Assembly: GCF_900109745.1 (NCBI RefSeq)
Contig: NZ_FOAV01000009.1
Location: 1 to 64,000, forward strand
Source of the DNA: Roseateles sp. YR242
GTDB lineage: Bacteria; Pseudomonadota; Gammaproteobacteria; Burkholderiales; Burkholderiaceae_C
Reading direction: 5' to 3'
DNA: 64,000 bases
Part shown: positions 18,709 through 27,210 of the stretch, one piece after another
Position numbering within the stretch: position 1 is the first letter of the stretch
Layout of the letters: each line of letters opens with the position of its first letter
Translations under genes and position numbers: made by a program
The notes under the pieces: generated by a model
Database searches by the model: none
The model's input: the letters and a program-made list of their open reading frames with translations, nothing else
What the model was told of the DNA's origin: nothing

Positions 18709-18754
18709 GTCTACCGACCCTCGCCCCTTCCCGCCCCTCTCGCCAGGCCTTGTC

Positions 18755-19831
18755 ATGCACGAAGCCGCTCCCCCGCCCACGGCCACGCACAGCCCAGTCG
18801 CATCCACCGTCGCTGCGCGGCCGTGGCTGAGTTTTCTGATTCCCGCCTACAACGTCGAGGGATACCTGAGAGAGAGCGTGGCCTCCGTGCTGAGCCAGGC
18901 GGACGGGAACGTGGAAGTGCTGATCGTGGACGACTGCTCCACCGACGGCACCAAAGCCCTGATGCTGACGCTGGCCCGGGAAGACGGGCGCGTACGCTGC
19001 GTCTTCCATGAGAAGAACCAAGGCGTTTCGGTCACCCGCAACACGCTGCTGGACGAGGCGCAGGGCCAGTATTTCTGGTTCCTCGATGCCGACGACTACC
19101 TGGCCCCGGGCGCCGTCCCCCGCCTGCGCCAGATCATCGACCAGCACGCGCCGTCGCTGTTGATGTGTGACTACCTCATGGTGAGGGAGGCGCCCAAGCT
19201 CAAGCACCGCCTGCGGGGTGACCTGCGCAAGCGCACATTCAAGGGGCCGAAACGCCAACGCATCACCGATACCTCAGTGATCATGGCCGGGACCTTCCGG
19301 GGCGGGCAGATGCACCCCTGGTCCAAGATCGCGCGCCGCGAGCTGTGGGGCACGGACCTCCGGTTCCCGCCCGGCAAGCATTTCGAGGACATGCACCTGC
19401 TGCCCTTCCTTGCGTTGCGGGCACCGGACCTCTGGTACGAGCCCGAGGTCTGGGTGGTCTACCGCCAGCGCCAAGGCTCCATCATGCACACGCTCAATCT
19501 GCGCAAGGCGGACGACCTGGCCTGGGCCATGACCGGCCTGCGCGAGGCCGTGCAGGCGGCTCACCGTGCCCTGGATGCGGATGCAACCTTCGCCTGGGCC
19601 AACACCCAGGCACGCAGCTTCATCGGCGCCGCGCGCATGGCCTACCGCTTCGATCCACTGCGCAGCCCGGAGATCATTGCTTATTACCGGCAACTGATGG
19701 AGGCCGCCTCGCCCTTGCCGGTCAACGCGTTGCTGGGCGCTTATCTGCGCCGGGGATGGTGGGCCCGCGCCCTGCGACTGCGCCACTGGCTCAACCGGGC
19801 GGGGACACCCCCCAAGGCCCAGACCCCGTAA
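18755..19831 (+). CDS. Family 2 glycosyltransferase
   Basis: A 358-aa GT2 enzyme. The GT-A core spans about residues 24-240: WLSFLIPAYNVEGYL, LIVDDCSTDGTK and the DxD-like FLDADDYL. A C-terminal helical region follows. The start is the ATG MHEAAPPPTATH; an upstream in-frame start would overlap the previous gene. It shares a long run of motifs outside the catalytic core with the next gene (LLMCDYL, KRQRITD, the basic segment, VYRQRQGSIMHT), so the two look like tandem paralogues. It is predicted to add sugars to the LPS outer core or a related glycan. Confidence 0.87.
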   Translation: MHEAAPPPTATHSPVASTVAARPWLSFLIPAYNVEGYLRESVASVLSQADGNVEVLIVDDCSTDGTKALMLTLAREDGRVRCVFHEKNQGVSVTRNTLLDEAQGQYFWFLDADDYLAPGAVPRLRQIIDQHAPSLLMCDYLMVREAPKLKHRLRGDLRKRTFKGPKRQRITDTSVIMAGTFRGGQMHPWSKIARRELWGTDLRFPPGKHFEDMHLLPFLALRAPDLWYEPEVWVVYRQRQGSIMHTLNLRKADDLAWAMTGLREAVQAAHRALDADATFAWANTQARSFIGAARMAYRFDPLRSPEIIAYYRQLMEAASPLPVNALLGAYLRRGWWARALRLRHWLNRAGTPPKAQTP

Positions 19832-19904
19832 AGGAGGGATGGGCGGGGCAGGCCACCCGAGAGTGGGACGTGCCACAAGCTGCCGGCGAGCCACTCAGGC
19901 CGCC

Positions 19905-21056
19905 ATGAAAGCCCCAGTTCTCACCCCCCCCGCCCTCACCAGCCCCAGGCCTTCAAGGGTCGAAGCAGCGCCAGAGACGGCGCCGCCGATCGCGTCGCCA
20001 CCCTGGTTATCGGTCCTGATTCCGGTCTTCAACGTGGCGCCTTATCTGGCCGCCTGCATCGCATCTGTTTTTGACCAGGGCGTGCCAGGCGTTGAAGTGC
20101 TTGCGCTGGACGATGCCTCCACCGACGGGAGCGGCGAACTGCTGCAGCGGCTGGCGACCACCTATCCCGGGCTGCAGGTGTTCAGGCGCAGCCGCAATGC
20201 AGGCATCTCCGAGGCCCGCAACCAGCTGCTGGACCAAGCCCGCGGGGCGTACATCTGGTTCCTCGACAGCGACGACCTGCTCGCACCGGGCGCCATTGAA
20301 TCACTGCGCGCCCTGCTGCAGCGAGAACCTGTGGACCTGGTGCTGTGCGACTACCTGCCTCTGCTCAGCCCGCCACCCTGCACGGCCCCTCGACCGGGCG
20401 TCAAGCCCAGGCCTACCTTTTCCGGGCCAGGCAGGCAACGCATCACGTCAGTGTCCCGGCTCGTCGAGGGCATCTTCAGAGCCCGGTGCCTCTATGCCTG
20501 GGCGAGGATTTCGCGGCGGCAGCTCTGGAACCTGCCAACGCCGTGGCGGTTTCCACAGGGCAAGGTGTATGAGGACATCCCCGCCGCGATCCAGTTGGCC
20601 TTGCGCGCCGGCAGCACCTGGCACGAGCCCGAACCATGGGTGTATTACCGCCGACGTGCCGGCTCCATCGTCAACACGCCGACCGCACGCAGCGCCAGTG
20701 ACTTCGCAGAGGCCATGCGCGGCCTGCGTGCGCCTCTGATGGGCGCCGGCCTGGATGCGCACGCCCGGCAGGCCTGGATGGCGTTCACGATCCGCAACTT
20801 CGTGGCTGCTGGGCGGATGACACGGAAGCTCGTTCAACCAGACACGGCGGCACCGCCAACGTCCCGCATCACGCTCGATGAAGCCCAACGCTTGCGGCGC
20901 GCACACCTGGACGCGCTGGAGGCCAGCCTTCCCATGCCGGTGGCCCAACTGCAACGTCAGTTGTGGCTGCAAGGCCATTGGGTCCAGGCATGGCGGCTCC
21001 TGCGTGGGCGGCGCTTGTTTCGGTCACCTCAAACGGCCAGCAGCAAGTCCTCATAG
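19905..21056 (+). CDS. Family 2 glycosyltransferase (paralogue of the preceding gene)
   Basis: A 383-aa GT2 enzyme with WLSVLIPVFNVAPYL, LALDDASTDGS and FLDSDDLLAPGA in the catalytic half (about residues 30-150) and the same post-core motifs as its upstream neighbour (LVLCDYL, GRQRITS, YYRRRAGSIVNT). Start at the ATG at 19905; the 73-bp gap to the previous gene holds no terminator I can see. The 3' end overlaps the convergent GT4 gene by 28 nt. Confidence 0.86.
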   Translation: MKAPVLTPPALTSPRPSRVEAAPETAPPIASPPWLSVLIPVFNVAPYLAACIASVFDQGVPGVEVLALDDASTDGSGELLQRLATTYPGLQVFRRSRNAGISEARNQLLDQARGAYIWFLDSDDLLAPGAIESLRALLQREPVDLVLCDYLPLLSPPPCTAPRPGVKPRPTFSGPGRQRITSVSRLVEGIFRARCLYAWARISRRQLWNLPTPWRFPQGKVYEDIPAAIQLALRAGSTWHEPEPWVYYRRRAGSIVNTPTARSASDFAEAMRGLRAPLMGAGLDAHARQAWMAFTIRNFVAAGRMTRKLVQPDTAAPPTSRITLDEAQRLRRAHLDALEASLPMPVAQLQRQLWLQGHWVQAWRLLRGRRLFRSPQTASSKSS

Positions 21057-22147
21057 CGCCGCGTCATCAGTTCCACGCTGTGTTCCTCGATGGCGCGTTG
21101 CCGCGCCGCAGTGCCCAGCCGCTGAGCCAGCACCTCGTCACGCAGCAGACGCTCCAGCGCATCAGCCAGGGCCACGGCATCGCCTTCGGGCGTGAGCAGG
21201 CCGGTGCGCTCGGGCACCAGTACCCCCTCCACGCCAGGCACCAAGGACGCCACACAGGCGCAGCCCGCCGCCATGCCTTCCAGCAGGGCCAGCGGCATGC
21301 CTTCCCAATGGGTGCTCAGCACGAAGATGCGCTGGCTCATCAGCAACCCGGGCACATCGCGGTGGTAGCCCAGGAACTGCACCTGGCCGGTGAGGCCCAG
21401 TTCGCGCACCAGGCGTTCGGCTGTCTTTCTGTATGAGGCCTTGCCGCCGCCGGCCAGATAGACCGGCGGACGCAGGCCGCGCTGGCCGAGCAATGCGACC
21501 GCGCGAATCAACGTGGGTTGGTCCTTCTGCCGTGCAAAGCGCGCGGACATCACGATGCCGGCATCGCGTTGCGAGTGAGGTCGCTCGTCGGCTGCGGCAA
21601 AGCGTTCCAGGCGGATGCCATTGGGGATCGCCAGCGTGCGTTCTTCCGGCATGCCCAGCGCCACCAGGCGTTGGCGCACACCTTCGGACACTCCCACCAG
21701 CTTGGCGCTGCGCGGCGCCAGCGCACGGGCCTGCGCCAGCGAGCCGGCGTTGTAGCGCTCACGGGAGTTGTGCTCCACCTGCACCACCGCCGGGACAGCG
21801 GCCTGCAGCGCCGCACGCCGGCCCAGCAAATGCTCGGGAAAGCCGTGGGCCACCATCACATCAGGCTTGAGCCGTTGACACAAACGGCGCAAGGACCAGA
21901 CCGTCATCCAGTGCGCCCAGCCGGGCACCAGGTGCACCTCCAGCCCCTGGTCGCGCAGCGCCTGCACCTTGGCGGGGTCGGTGGACCGCTTGCGGCGCAG
22001 CGCCAGGACAGGCTGCAGCCGGCCGGCCTTGAGCTGCGAGAGACACAGCTCCACGGCCACCTGGGTGGCGCCGGAGAAACCGCCAGTGACGAAATGCAGC
22101 ACGCGGCGGGTCCCACCCACAGGCGTGCCCGAAGGGGGAACGATCAT
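21029..22147 (-). CDS. Family 4 glycosyltransferase
   Basis: A 372-aa GT-B enzyme. N-terminal VLHFVTGGFSGATQVAVEL is the acceptor-side Gly loop. The C-terminal half has IVMSARFARQKDQPTLI and the GT4 EGMPLALLEGMAAGCAC signature with the E-x7-E pair. It is probably membrane-associated at the cytoplasmic face. It is convergent with the GT2 gene and divergent from glf. The substrate is unknown; the neighbourhood suggests galactose- or galactofuranose-containing glycan or LPS core. Confidence 0.87.
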   Translation of the reverse strand: MIVPPSGTPVGGTRRVLHFVTGGFSGATQVAVELCLSQLKAGRLQPVLALRRKRSTDPAKVQALRDQGLEVHLVPGWAHWMTVWSLRRLCQRLKPDVMVAHGFPEHLLGRRAALQAAVPAVVQVEHNSRERYNAGSLAQARALAPRSAKLVGVSEGVRQRLVALGMPEERTLAIPNGIRLERFAAADERPHSQRDAGIVMSARFARQKDQPTLIRAVALLGQRGLRPPVYLAGGGKASYRKTAERLVRELGLTGQVQFLGYHRDVPGLLMSQRIFVLSTHWEGMPLALLEGMAAGCACVASLVPGVEGVLVPERTGLLTPEGDAVALADALERLLRDEVLAQRLGTAARQRAIEEHSVELMTRRYEDLLLAV

Positions 22148-22293
22148 CGCGTCAGTTTATCGGATGCCGCGCTGGCTGCCCGCCGGTGCAAGCTTCGGGG
22201 ACAATGGGACCACGCGGTGCCCTGCGCCCGGGAAAACCGGGCGTGGCGCGCCTCACCAGATCCCTTTGCGCACCTGACCCTCCGGACTCCTCC

Positions 22294-23409
22294 ATGACAA
22301 CAGACTTTCTCATCGTGGGCGCCGGTTATGCCGGCTCCGTCTGTGCCCGCGTGCTGGCGGACGCCGGCAAGACAGTCCACCTGATCGACAAGCGGCCGCA
22401 CATCGGTGGCAACGCCTTTGATGTGCGAGATGAGCAGGGCGTGCTGATCCACCCCTACGGCCCGCACATCTTTCACACCAACGCCAAGAAGGTGATGGAG
22501 TTCCTCTCGCGTTTCACCACCTGGCGTTTTTACGAGCACCGTGTGCTGGCGCAGGTGGGTGAGCAGTTGCTGCCCATCCCCATCAACCGCACCACCATTA
22601 ACCAGCTCTACGGCCTCTCGCTCACCGAGGACGAGGTGCAGGGCTATCTGGAAACCGTGCGCGAGCCGCGAGACCCGCTGCAGACCAGCGAAGACGTGGT
22701 GCTCAACAGCGTGGGCCGCGACCTCTGCGACAAGTTCTTCCGCGGCTACACCCGCAAGCAGTGGGGGCTGGACCTCTCCCAGCTGTCGGCCGGTGTGGCG
22801 GCCCGCATCCCGACCCGCAGCAATGACGACGACCGCTACTTCGCGGACACCTACCAGTTCATGCCGGCCGATGGCTACACCGCCATGTTCGAGCGGCTGC
22901 TGGACCATTCCGGCATCACGGTGCGTACGGGTGTGGACTTCAAGGATGTGCGCGACGCGTTCGCGGGCAGCCACATCATCTACACCGGCCCGATCGACGC
23001 ATTCTTTGACCACTGCTACGGGCCGCTGCCCTACCGCAGCCTGCGTTTTGACCACCAGCATCTGCCGGATACGGCGCAGTTCCAGCAGGTGGGCACGGTC
23101 AACTACCCCAACGACCACGACTACACCCGCATCACCGAGTTCAAGCACCTGACCGGCGAAACCCATACGGGCACGTCCGTGGTGCGCGAATACCCGCAAG
23201 CCGAGGGTGACCCCTATTACCCGGTGCCCCGGCCCGAGAACGAGGCCCTGTACAAGCGTTATGCCGCATTGGCTGACGCAGCCCAGGGGGTCACCTTCGT
23301 GGGCCGGCTGGCGCAGTACCGCTACTACAACATGGACCAGATCGTCGCGGCCGCCCTCAAGACCGCGCAGGATCTGCTGGATGCCGCCCCTGCGGCGCAA
23401 GCGGACTGA
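22294..23409 (+). CDS. glf: UDP-galactopyranose mutase
   Basis: A 371-aa flavoenzyme that interconverts UDP-galactopyranose and UDP-galactofuranose, the donor for Galf residues. The FAD-binding start MTTDFLIVGAGYAGSVCAR is followed by IDKRPHIGGNAFD, the substrate region HPYGPHIFHT, the KQWGLDLSQL segment and the C-terminal YRYYNMDQ near the flavin. The ATG at 22294 is the family start. Its presence predicts a galactofuranose-bearing surface glycan. It is followed by an MsbA-type exporter 101 bp on. Confidence 0.95.
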   Translation: MTTDFLIVGAGYAGSVCARVLADAGKTVHLIDKRPHIGGNAFDVRDEQGVLIHPYGPHIFHTNAKKVMEFLSRFTTWRFYEHRVLAQVGEQLLPIPINRTTINQLYGLSLTEDEVQGYLETVREPRDPLQTSEDVVLNSVGRDLCDKFFRGYTRKQWGLDLSQLSAGVAARIPTRSNDDDRYFADTYQFMPADGYTAMFERLLDHSGITVRTGVDFKDVRDAFAGSHIIYTGPIDAFFDHCYGPLPYRSLRFDHQHLPDTAQFQQVGTVNYPNDHDYTRITEFKHLTGETHTGTSVVREYPQAEGDPYYPVPRPENEALYKRYAALADAAQGVTFVGRLAQYRYYNMDQIVAAALKTAQDLLDAAPAAQAD

Positions 23410-23510
23410 CAGCTAGGGCGCCCCCTCCAGGCACGGCCAAACGGGGGGCCTACAATCCGCGTTCCGCTGTATTTGCGGGTGCGCGACAGCGCTCCGCCCC
23501 TGCTGTATTC

Positions 23511-25286
23511 ATGAGCGCTGCCCCTCCCGCCTCCACGCCACTCGAACCGCTCGGCCCCACGGCGAGCCGGCTGTGGCGCTTCATGAAGCCGCACCGCCTG
23601 GGCCTGTTCCTGACGGTGCTCTCCTACCTGCTGGTGGCGGCCACCGAGCCCCTCATTCCCAACCTGATCAAGTTCGCGCTGGGGGAAGGCTTCGACCCCA
23701 AGACCGGCGCGGTTGGCACCACCACCTACAGCTTCCCCATCTGGATGGTGCCGGTGACACTGATCGGCCTGTTCGCGCTGCGCGGCCTGTTCAGCTTCTG
23801 CGGCCAGTACCTGCTGAACTGGACCATCTCCCGCACGGTCATGGACATCCGGGCCGCCCTGCTACAGGTGCTGCTGCGGGCCGATGCCCGTGTCTACACC
23901 AACCTGCAGCCCGCCACGGCGGTCAGCAAGGTGGTGAGCGACCCCCAGCAGGTCGTCACCCTGGTGGCCGGTGCGCTGGTCACCGTCCTGCGAGACGGCC
24001 TGCCTGCCATCTCGCTGATGGGCTACCTGTTCTTCCTGAACTGGAAGCTCACCCTGCTGTCTCTCATCACCGTGCCGGGCCTGGCGTTTGTCGTCCGTAA
24101 AGTGAACCGCCGGGTGCGCCGCATGGGCACCTGGGCGTATGACTCACAACTGCGGCTGGTGACGGTGATCGAGGATGTGACCCGCGCCTGGCGTGTGGTG
24201 CGCAGCTTCGATGCCGCCGAACATGAACGCCAGCGCTTTGCCCTGCGCGCCAAGGAAGTGCAGCGCAGCGCCCTGAAAACCGCTGCGGCCAATGCACTGG
24301 CGCAGCCGCTGTCGCAACTGATGGCCAGCATCGGCATCTCCATCATCGTCAGCCTGGCGCTGCTGCAGGCGCGGCAGACCGGCACCGGTGTGGGTGAGTT
24401 CGCCGGTTTTGTCACCGCCCTGTTGCTGATGAGTTCCCGCCTGCGCCACCTGAGCGACGTGATGCAACCCATCACCAACGCCCTAGTCATTGCGCGTGGC
24501 TGCATGGGCCTGCTCGACCTGCCCGCCGAACGGGACGTCGGCACCCGCGAACTGGCCCAGGCCCGGGGAGACATCCAGCTGCAACAGGTCACGCTTCGCT
24601 ACCCCGGCGCCAACCGCGACGCACTCACCACGCTGGACCTGCACATTCCCGCTGGCAAGACCACCGCCCTGGTGGGCAGCTCTGGCGCAGGCAAGAGCTC
24701 CGTGGTGAGCCTGCTGCTGGGCTTCGAGCATCCGGACAGCGGACAGATCCTGTTCGATGGCGTGCCCATCGACGAGCTCACCAAGGCCAACCTGCGCCGC
24801 CAGTTCGCCGTGGTATCCCAGGACATCGTGCTCTTTGACTCCTCGGTGGCCGACAACATCGCCTATGCCCAGCCGCGTGACGATGCCAAGCTGGAGCAGG
24901 TGCTCCGCGCAGCGGCCCTGTGGGACTTCGTGCAGGGCCTGCCGGATGGCCTGGATAGCAACATCGGCGCCAACGGCGGCAAGCTCTCCGGCGGCCAGCG
25001 CCAGCGTGTGGCCATCGCCCGGGCGCTGTACAAGGACGCACCGGTGTGGATCTTCGATGAAGCCACCTCCGCGCTGGACACCGAAAGCGAACGTGCCGTC
25101 CAGCAGGCGCTGGAGCAGTGGCAAGGCCGCAAGACACTCATCGTCATCGCCCACCGCCTCTCCACCATCCGACGTGCCGACATCATCCAGGTGATGAGCG
25201 ACGGCCGGGTCATCGAGAGCGGAGACCACGACGCCCTGGTGGCCGCCGGCGGCATTTATGCCGGCATGGTGCAGGTTCAGCATTGA
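23511..25286 (+). CDS. msbA: MsbA-type lipid A / lipid exporter ABC transporter
   Basis: A 591-aa half-transporter with a six-helix exporter TM domain (about residues 15-320) fused to an ABC ATPase. Walker A GSSGAGKSS starts near residue 389; the Q-loop (VVSQDIVLFD), signature [15 protein letters not shown], Walker B WIFDEATSALD and the switch His (IAHRLSTI) are all present. The dimer flips lipid A-core or another lipid-linked glycan across the inner membrane. Context next to glf and glycosyltransferases fits glycolipid export. A TACAAT box lies upstream near 23451. Confidence 0.88.
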   Translation: MSAAPPASTPLEPLGPTASRLWRFMKPHRLGLFLTVLSYLLVAATEPLIPNLIKFALGEGFDPKTGAVGTTTYSFPIWMVPVTLIGLFALRGLFSFCGQYLLNWTISRTVMDIRAALLQVLLRADARVYTNLQPATAVSKVVSDPQQVVTLVAGALVTVLRDGLPAISLMGYLFFLNWKLTLLSLITVPGLAFVVRKVNRRVRRMGTWAYDSQLRLVTVIEDVTRAWRVVRSFDAAEHERQRFALRAKEVQRSALKTAAANALAQPLSQLMASIGISIIVSLALLQARQTGTGVGEFAGFVTALLLMSSRLRHLSDVMQPITNALVIARGCMGLLDLPAERDVGTRELAQARGDIQLQQVTLRYPGANRDALTTLDLHIPAGKTTALVGSSGAGKSSVVSLLLGFEHPDSGQILFDGVPIDELTKANLRRQFAVVSQDIVLFDSSVADNIAYAQPRDDAKLEQVLRAAALWDFVQGLPDGLDSNIGANGGKLSGGQRQRVAIARALYKDAPVWIFDEATSALDTESERAVQQALEQWQGRKTLIVIAHRLSTIRRADIIQVMSDGRVIESGDHDALVAAGGIYAGMVQVQH

Positions 25287-25340
25287 AGGCCGCCTGAGGC
25301 CAGCTCAACGTTTCAGCATTGACACAAGCTTGCTAAGCAG

Positions 25341-25357
25341 CCGACATACCCTGTCGG
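25341..25357 (+). promoter_or_regulatory. Small leader hairpin before the dioxygenase gene
   Basis: Perfect 6-bp stem CCGACA/TGTCGG (25341-25346 with 25352-25357) with a 5-nt loop. It lies between a consensus TTGACA (25319-25324) and the RBS hairpin. It could be an operator or an RNA stem. Confidence 0.4.
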
Positions 25358-25362
25358 TCCAA

Positions 25363-25391
25363 TGAGGACTCCTCTCTGACGGAGTTCCTCA
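25363..25391 (+). promoter_or_regulatory. RBS- and start-sequestering hairpin
   Basis: TGAGGACTCC (25363-25372) can pair with GGAGTTCCTCA (25381-25391) with one bulged T. The right arm holds the SD GGAG and the A of the ATG at 25391. The geometry is that of a translational switch; this is predicted from sequence alone. Confidence 0.55.
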
Positions 25392-26356
25392 TGCCGCTGA
25401 TCCGCCACGACACTCGCCAGGCCGCGCAAGCCCCAGCCGACAACGCCCCTGCCAGCCATGATGGCCATGACCATCACCTGGGCCTGGCCCATGACCTCGC
25501 GGTCTTGAGCCAGCAGCAGCAACGCCGCCGCACGCTCGGGCTGGTGGCCGCTTTCGCCGGCTTTGGCACACTGCCGCTGATCAGCTGCGGCGGGGGTGGA
25601 TCGGAAGACAGCAGTTCATCGTCGGGCAGCTCCTCGGGGTCCAGCGGATCTGGCAGTTCGGGTAGTTCGGGCAGCTCCGGCAGCGGATCCACCACCAGTG
25701 GCACCACCAGCTGCAGCGTCATCCCGGAAGAAACGCAGGGCCCCTACCCCGGCGACGGCTCCAACAGCAACAGCAGCGGTGTGGTCAACGCCCTGACGCT
25801 CTCGGGCATCGTACGCAGCGACATCCGGTCCAGCATCGGTACCGCCAGCGGCACGGCCGACGGCGTGGCCATGACGATCACCCTGACCCTCGTCAACGCC
25901 GCCAACAGCTGTGCAGACCTTTCCGGCTACGCCATCTACCTGTGGCACTGCGACCGCCCTGGCCGCTACTCGCTCTACAGCAGCGGCGTCACGTCCGAGA
26001 ACTACCTGCGTGGCGTGCAGGTCACGGGCAGTGACGGTACTGTCACCTTCACCACCATCTTCCCGGGCTGCTACTCGGGCCGCATGCCGCACATGCACTT
26101 CGAGGTGTATCCCAGCGTCAGCGCCGCCACCTCCTATGCCAACAAGGTCAAGACCTCGCAGATTGCCTTCCCCACGGATGTCTGCGCCACGGTTTACGCC
26201 TTGAGCAGCTACAGCAGCAGCCTGACCAATTTCAACCAGATCTCCTTCGCTACAGACAACATCTTCAGCGATGGCTACAGCACCCAGCTGGCGACGGTCA
26301 CCGGCAGCACGTCGGCCGGCTACGCCGCCTCACTCACCGTAGGTATTTCCGCGTGA
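25391..26356 (+). CDS. Exported intradiol-dioxygenase-like lipoprotein
   Basis: A 321-aa protein. The N-terminus has a twin-arginine-like QRRRTLG (Arg45-47), a hydrophobic stretch and a lipobox LISC with Cys66, so a Tat-exported lipoprotein is likely. A long Ser/Gly stalk (about 67-105) follows. The catalytic fold (about 108-320) resembles the protocatechuate 3,4-dioxygenase beta chain. Likely non-haem Fe(III) ligands are Tyr193 (PGRYSLY), Tyr228 (GCYSGR) and His234/His236 (MPHMHFEV); the Tyr-to-His interval is shorter than in PcaH. The substrate is unknown. A response-regulator gene follows. Confidence 0.8.
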   Translation: MPLIRHDTRQAAQAPADNAPASHDGHDHHLGLAHDLAVLSQQQQRRRTLGLVAAFAGFGTLPLISCGGGGSEDSSSSSGSSSGSSGSGSSGSSGSSGSGSTTSGTTSCSVIPEETQGPYPGDGSNSNSSGVVNALTLSGIVRSDIRSSIGTASGTADGVAMTITLTLVNAANSCADLSGYAIYLWHCDRPGRYSLYSSGVTSENYLRGVQVTGSDGTVTFTTIFPGCYSGRMPHMHFEVYPSVSAATSYANKVKTSQIAFPTDVCATVYALSSYSSSLTNFNQISFATDNIFSDGYSTQLATVTGSTSAGYAASLTVGISA

Positions 26357-26505
26357 TCAAACCGCCTCCGTTCCCGTCCGCCTGGCCGCCCTCTTCCAAC
26401 GAGGAGGCGGGCAACGCCCTGCCGGCCTCTCCCGCGCCGGCCGTGGCTCGTGTATCGTCCGACGACGCACCGGCCTCACGGCCGGCGCCTCTCGTGGAGG
26501 ACCGA

Positions 26506-27210
26506 ATGACCCGATGCCTGGTGGTCGATGATGACGCGGAGATCCGTTCTTCGCTGCAGGACTATCTGCAGAAGTTCAGCGTGACGGTGAACACCGCCGC
26601 TGATGGACGCGACATGCGCCGCCTGATGGCGGCCCAGGTCTTTGATGTGGTGGTGCTGGACCTGATGCTGCCCGACGAAAACGGCCTGAGCCTGTGCCAG
26701 TGGATCCAGCAGCACCACCCCAGCGTGCCGGTGATCATGCTCACTGCGCATGGCGACCCGATCAGCCGGGTGCTGGGCCTGGAAATGGGCGCGGACGACT
26801 ACCTCTCCAAGCCCTTCGAGCCTCGTGAACTGGTGGCTCGTATCCATGCCATCCGGCGCCGCGCCAAGCGGGGCGAGAGCGAGACGCAGACCCGCCGTGA
26901 GTTCCGTTTTGAAGGCTGGAGCTTCGACCGCCTGCTGCGTCAGCTGGTGTCGCCCCAACAGGTGGTGGTGCCGCTCTCCAGCGCGGAATACCGCATGCTG
27001 ACGGCGCTGGTCGAGCGCCCGGGCCGGGTGCTCTCACGCGAGCAACTGATCGAACTGACCCGCGCCCCTGGCGTGGAAGTGAACGACCGCAGTGTGGACC
27101 TCACCATTTCCCGCCTGCGCCAGAAACTGGGTGATTCGCCGAAGGACCCGCGCCTGATCCGCACCATGCGCGGTGAGGGTTATCTCTTCGACGCCCAGGT
27201 GCAGTCTTGA
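26506..27210 (+). CDS. OmpR-family response regulator
   Basis: A 234-aa DNA-binding response regulator. The receiver domain has the acidic pocket VVDDDAE, phospho-acceptor Asp52 (VLDLMLPDENG), Thr80 and Lys102 (SKPFEP). A winged-helix effector (about 135-230) ends in SRLRQKLGDSPKDPRLIRT and MRGEGY. The start at the ATG 26506 is supported by GTGGAGG just upstream. A GTG at 26353 that overlaps the dioxygenase stop (GTGA) would add a Pro/Ala-rich 51-residue extension and cannot be excluded. The histidine kinase overlaps its stop by 4 nt. Targets are unknown. Confidence 0.9.
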   Translation: MTRCLVVDDDAEIRSSLQDYLQKFSVTVNTAADGRDMRRLMAAQVFDVVVLDLMLPDENGLSLCQWIQQHHPSVPVIMLTAHGDPISRVLGLEMGADDYLSKPFEPRELVARIHAIRRRAKRGESETQTRREFRFEGWSFDRLLRQLVSPQQVVVPLSSAEYRMLTALVERPGRVLSREQLIELTRAPGVEVNDRSVDLTISRLRQKLGDSPKDPRLIRTMRGEGYLFDAQVQS

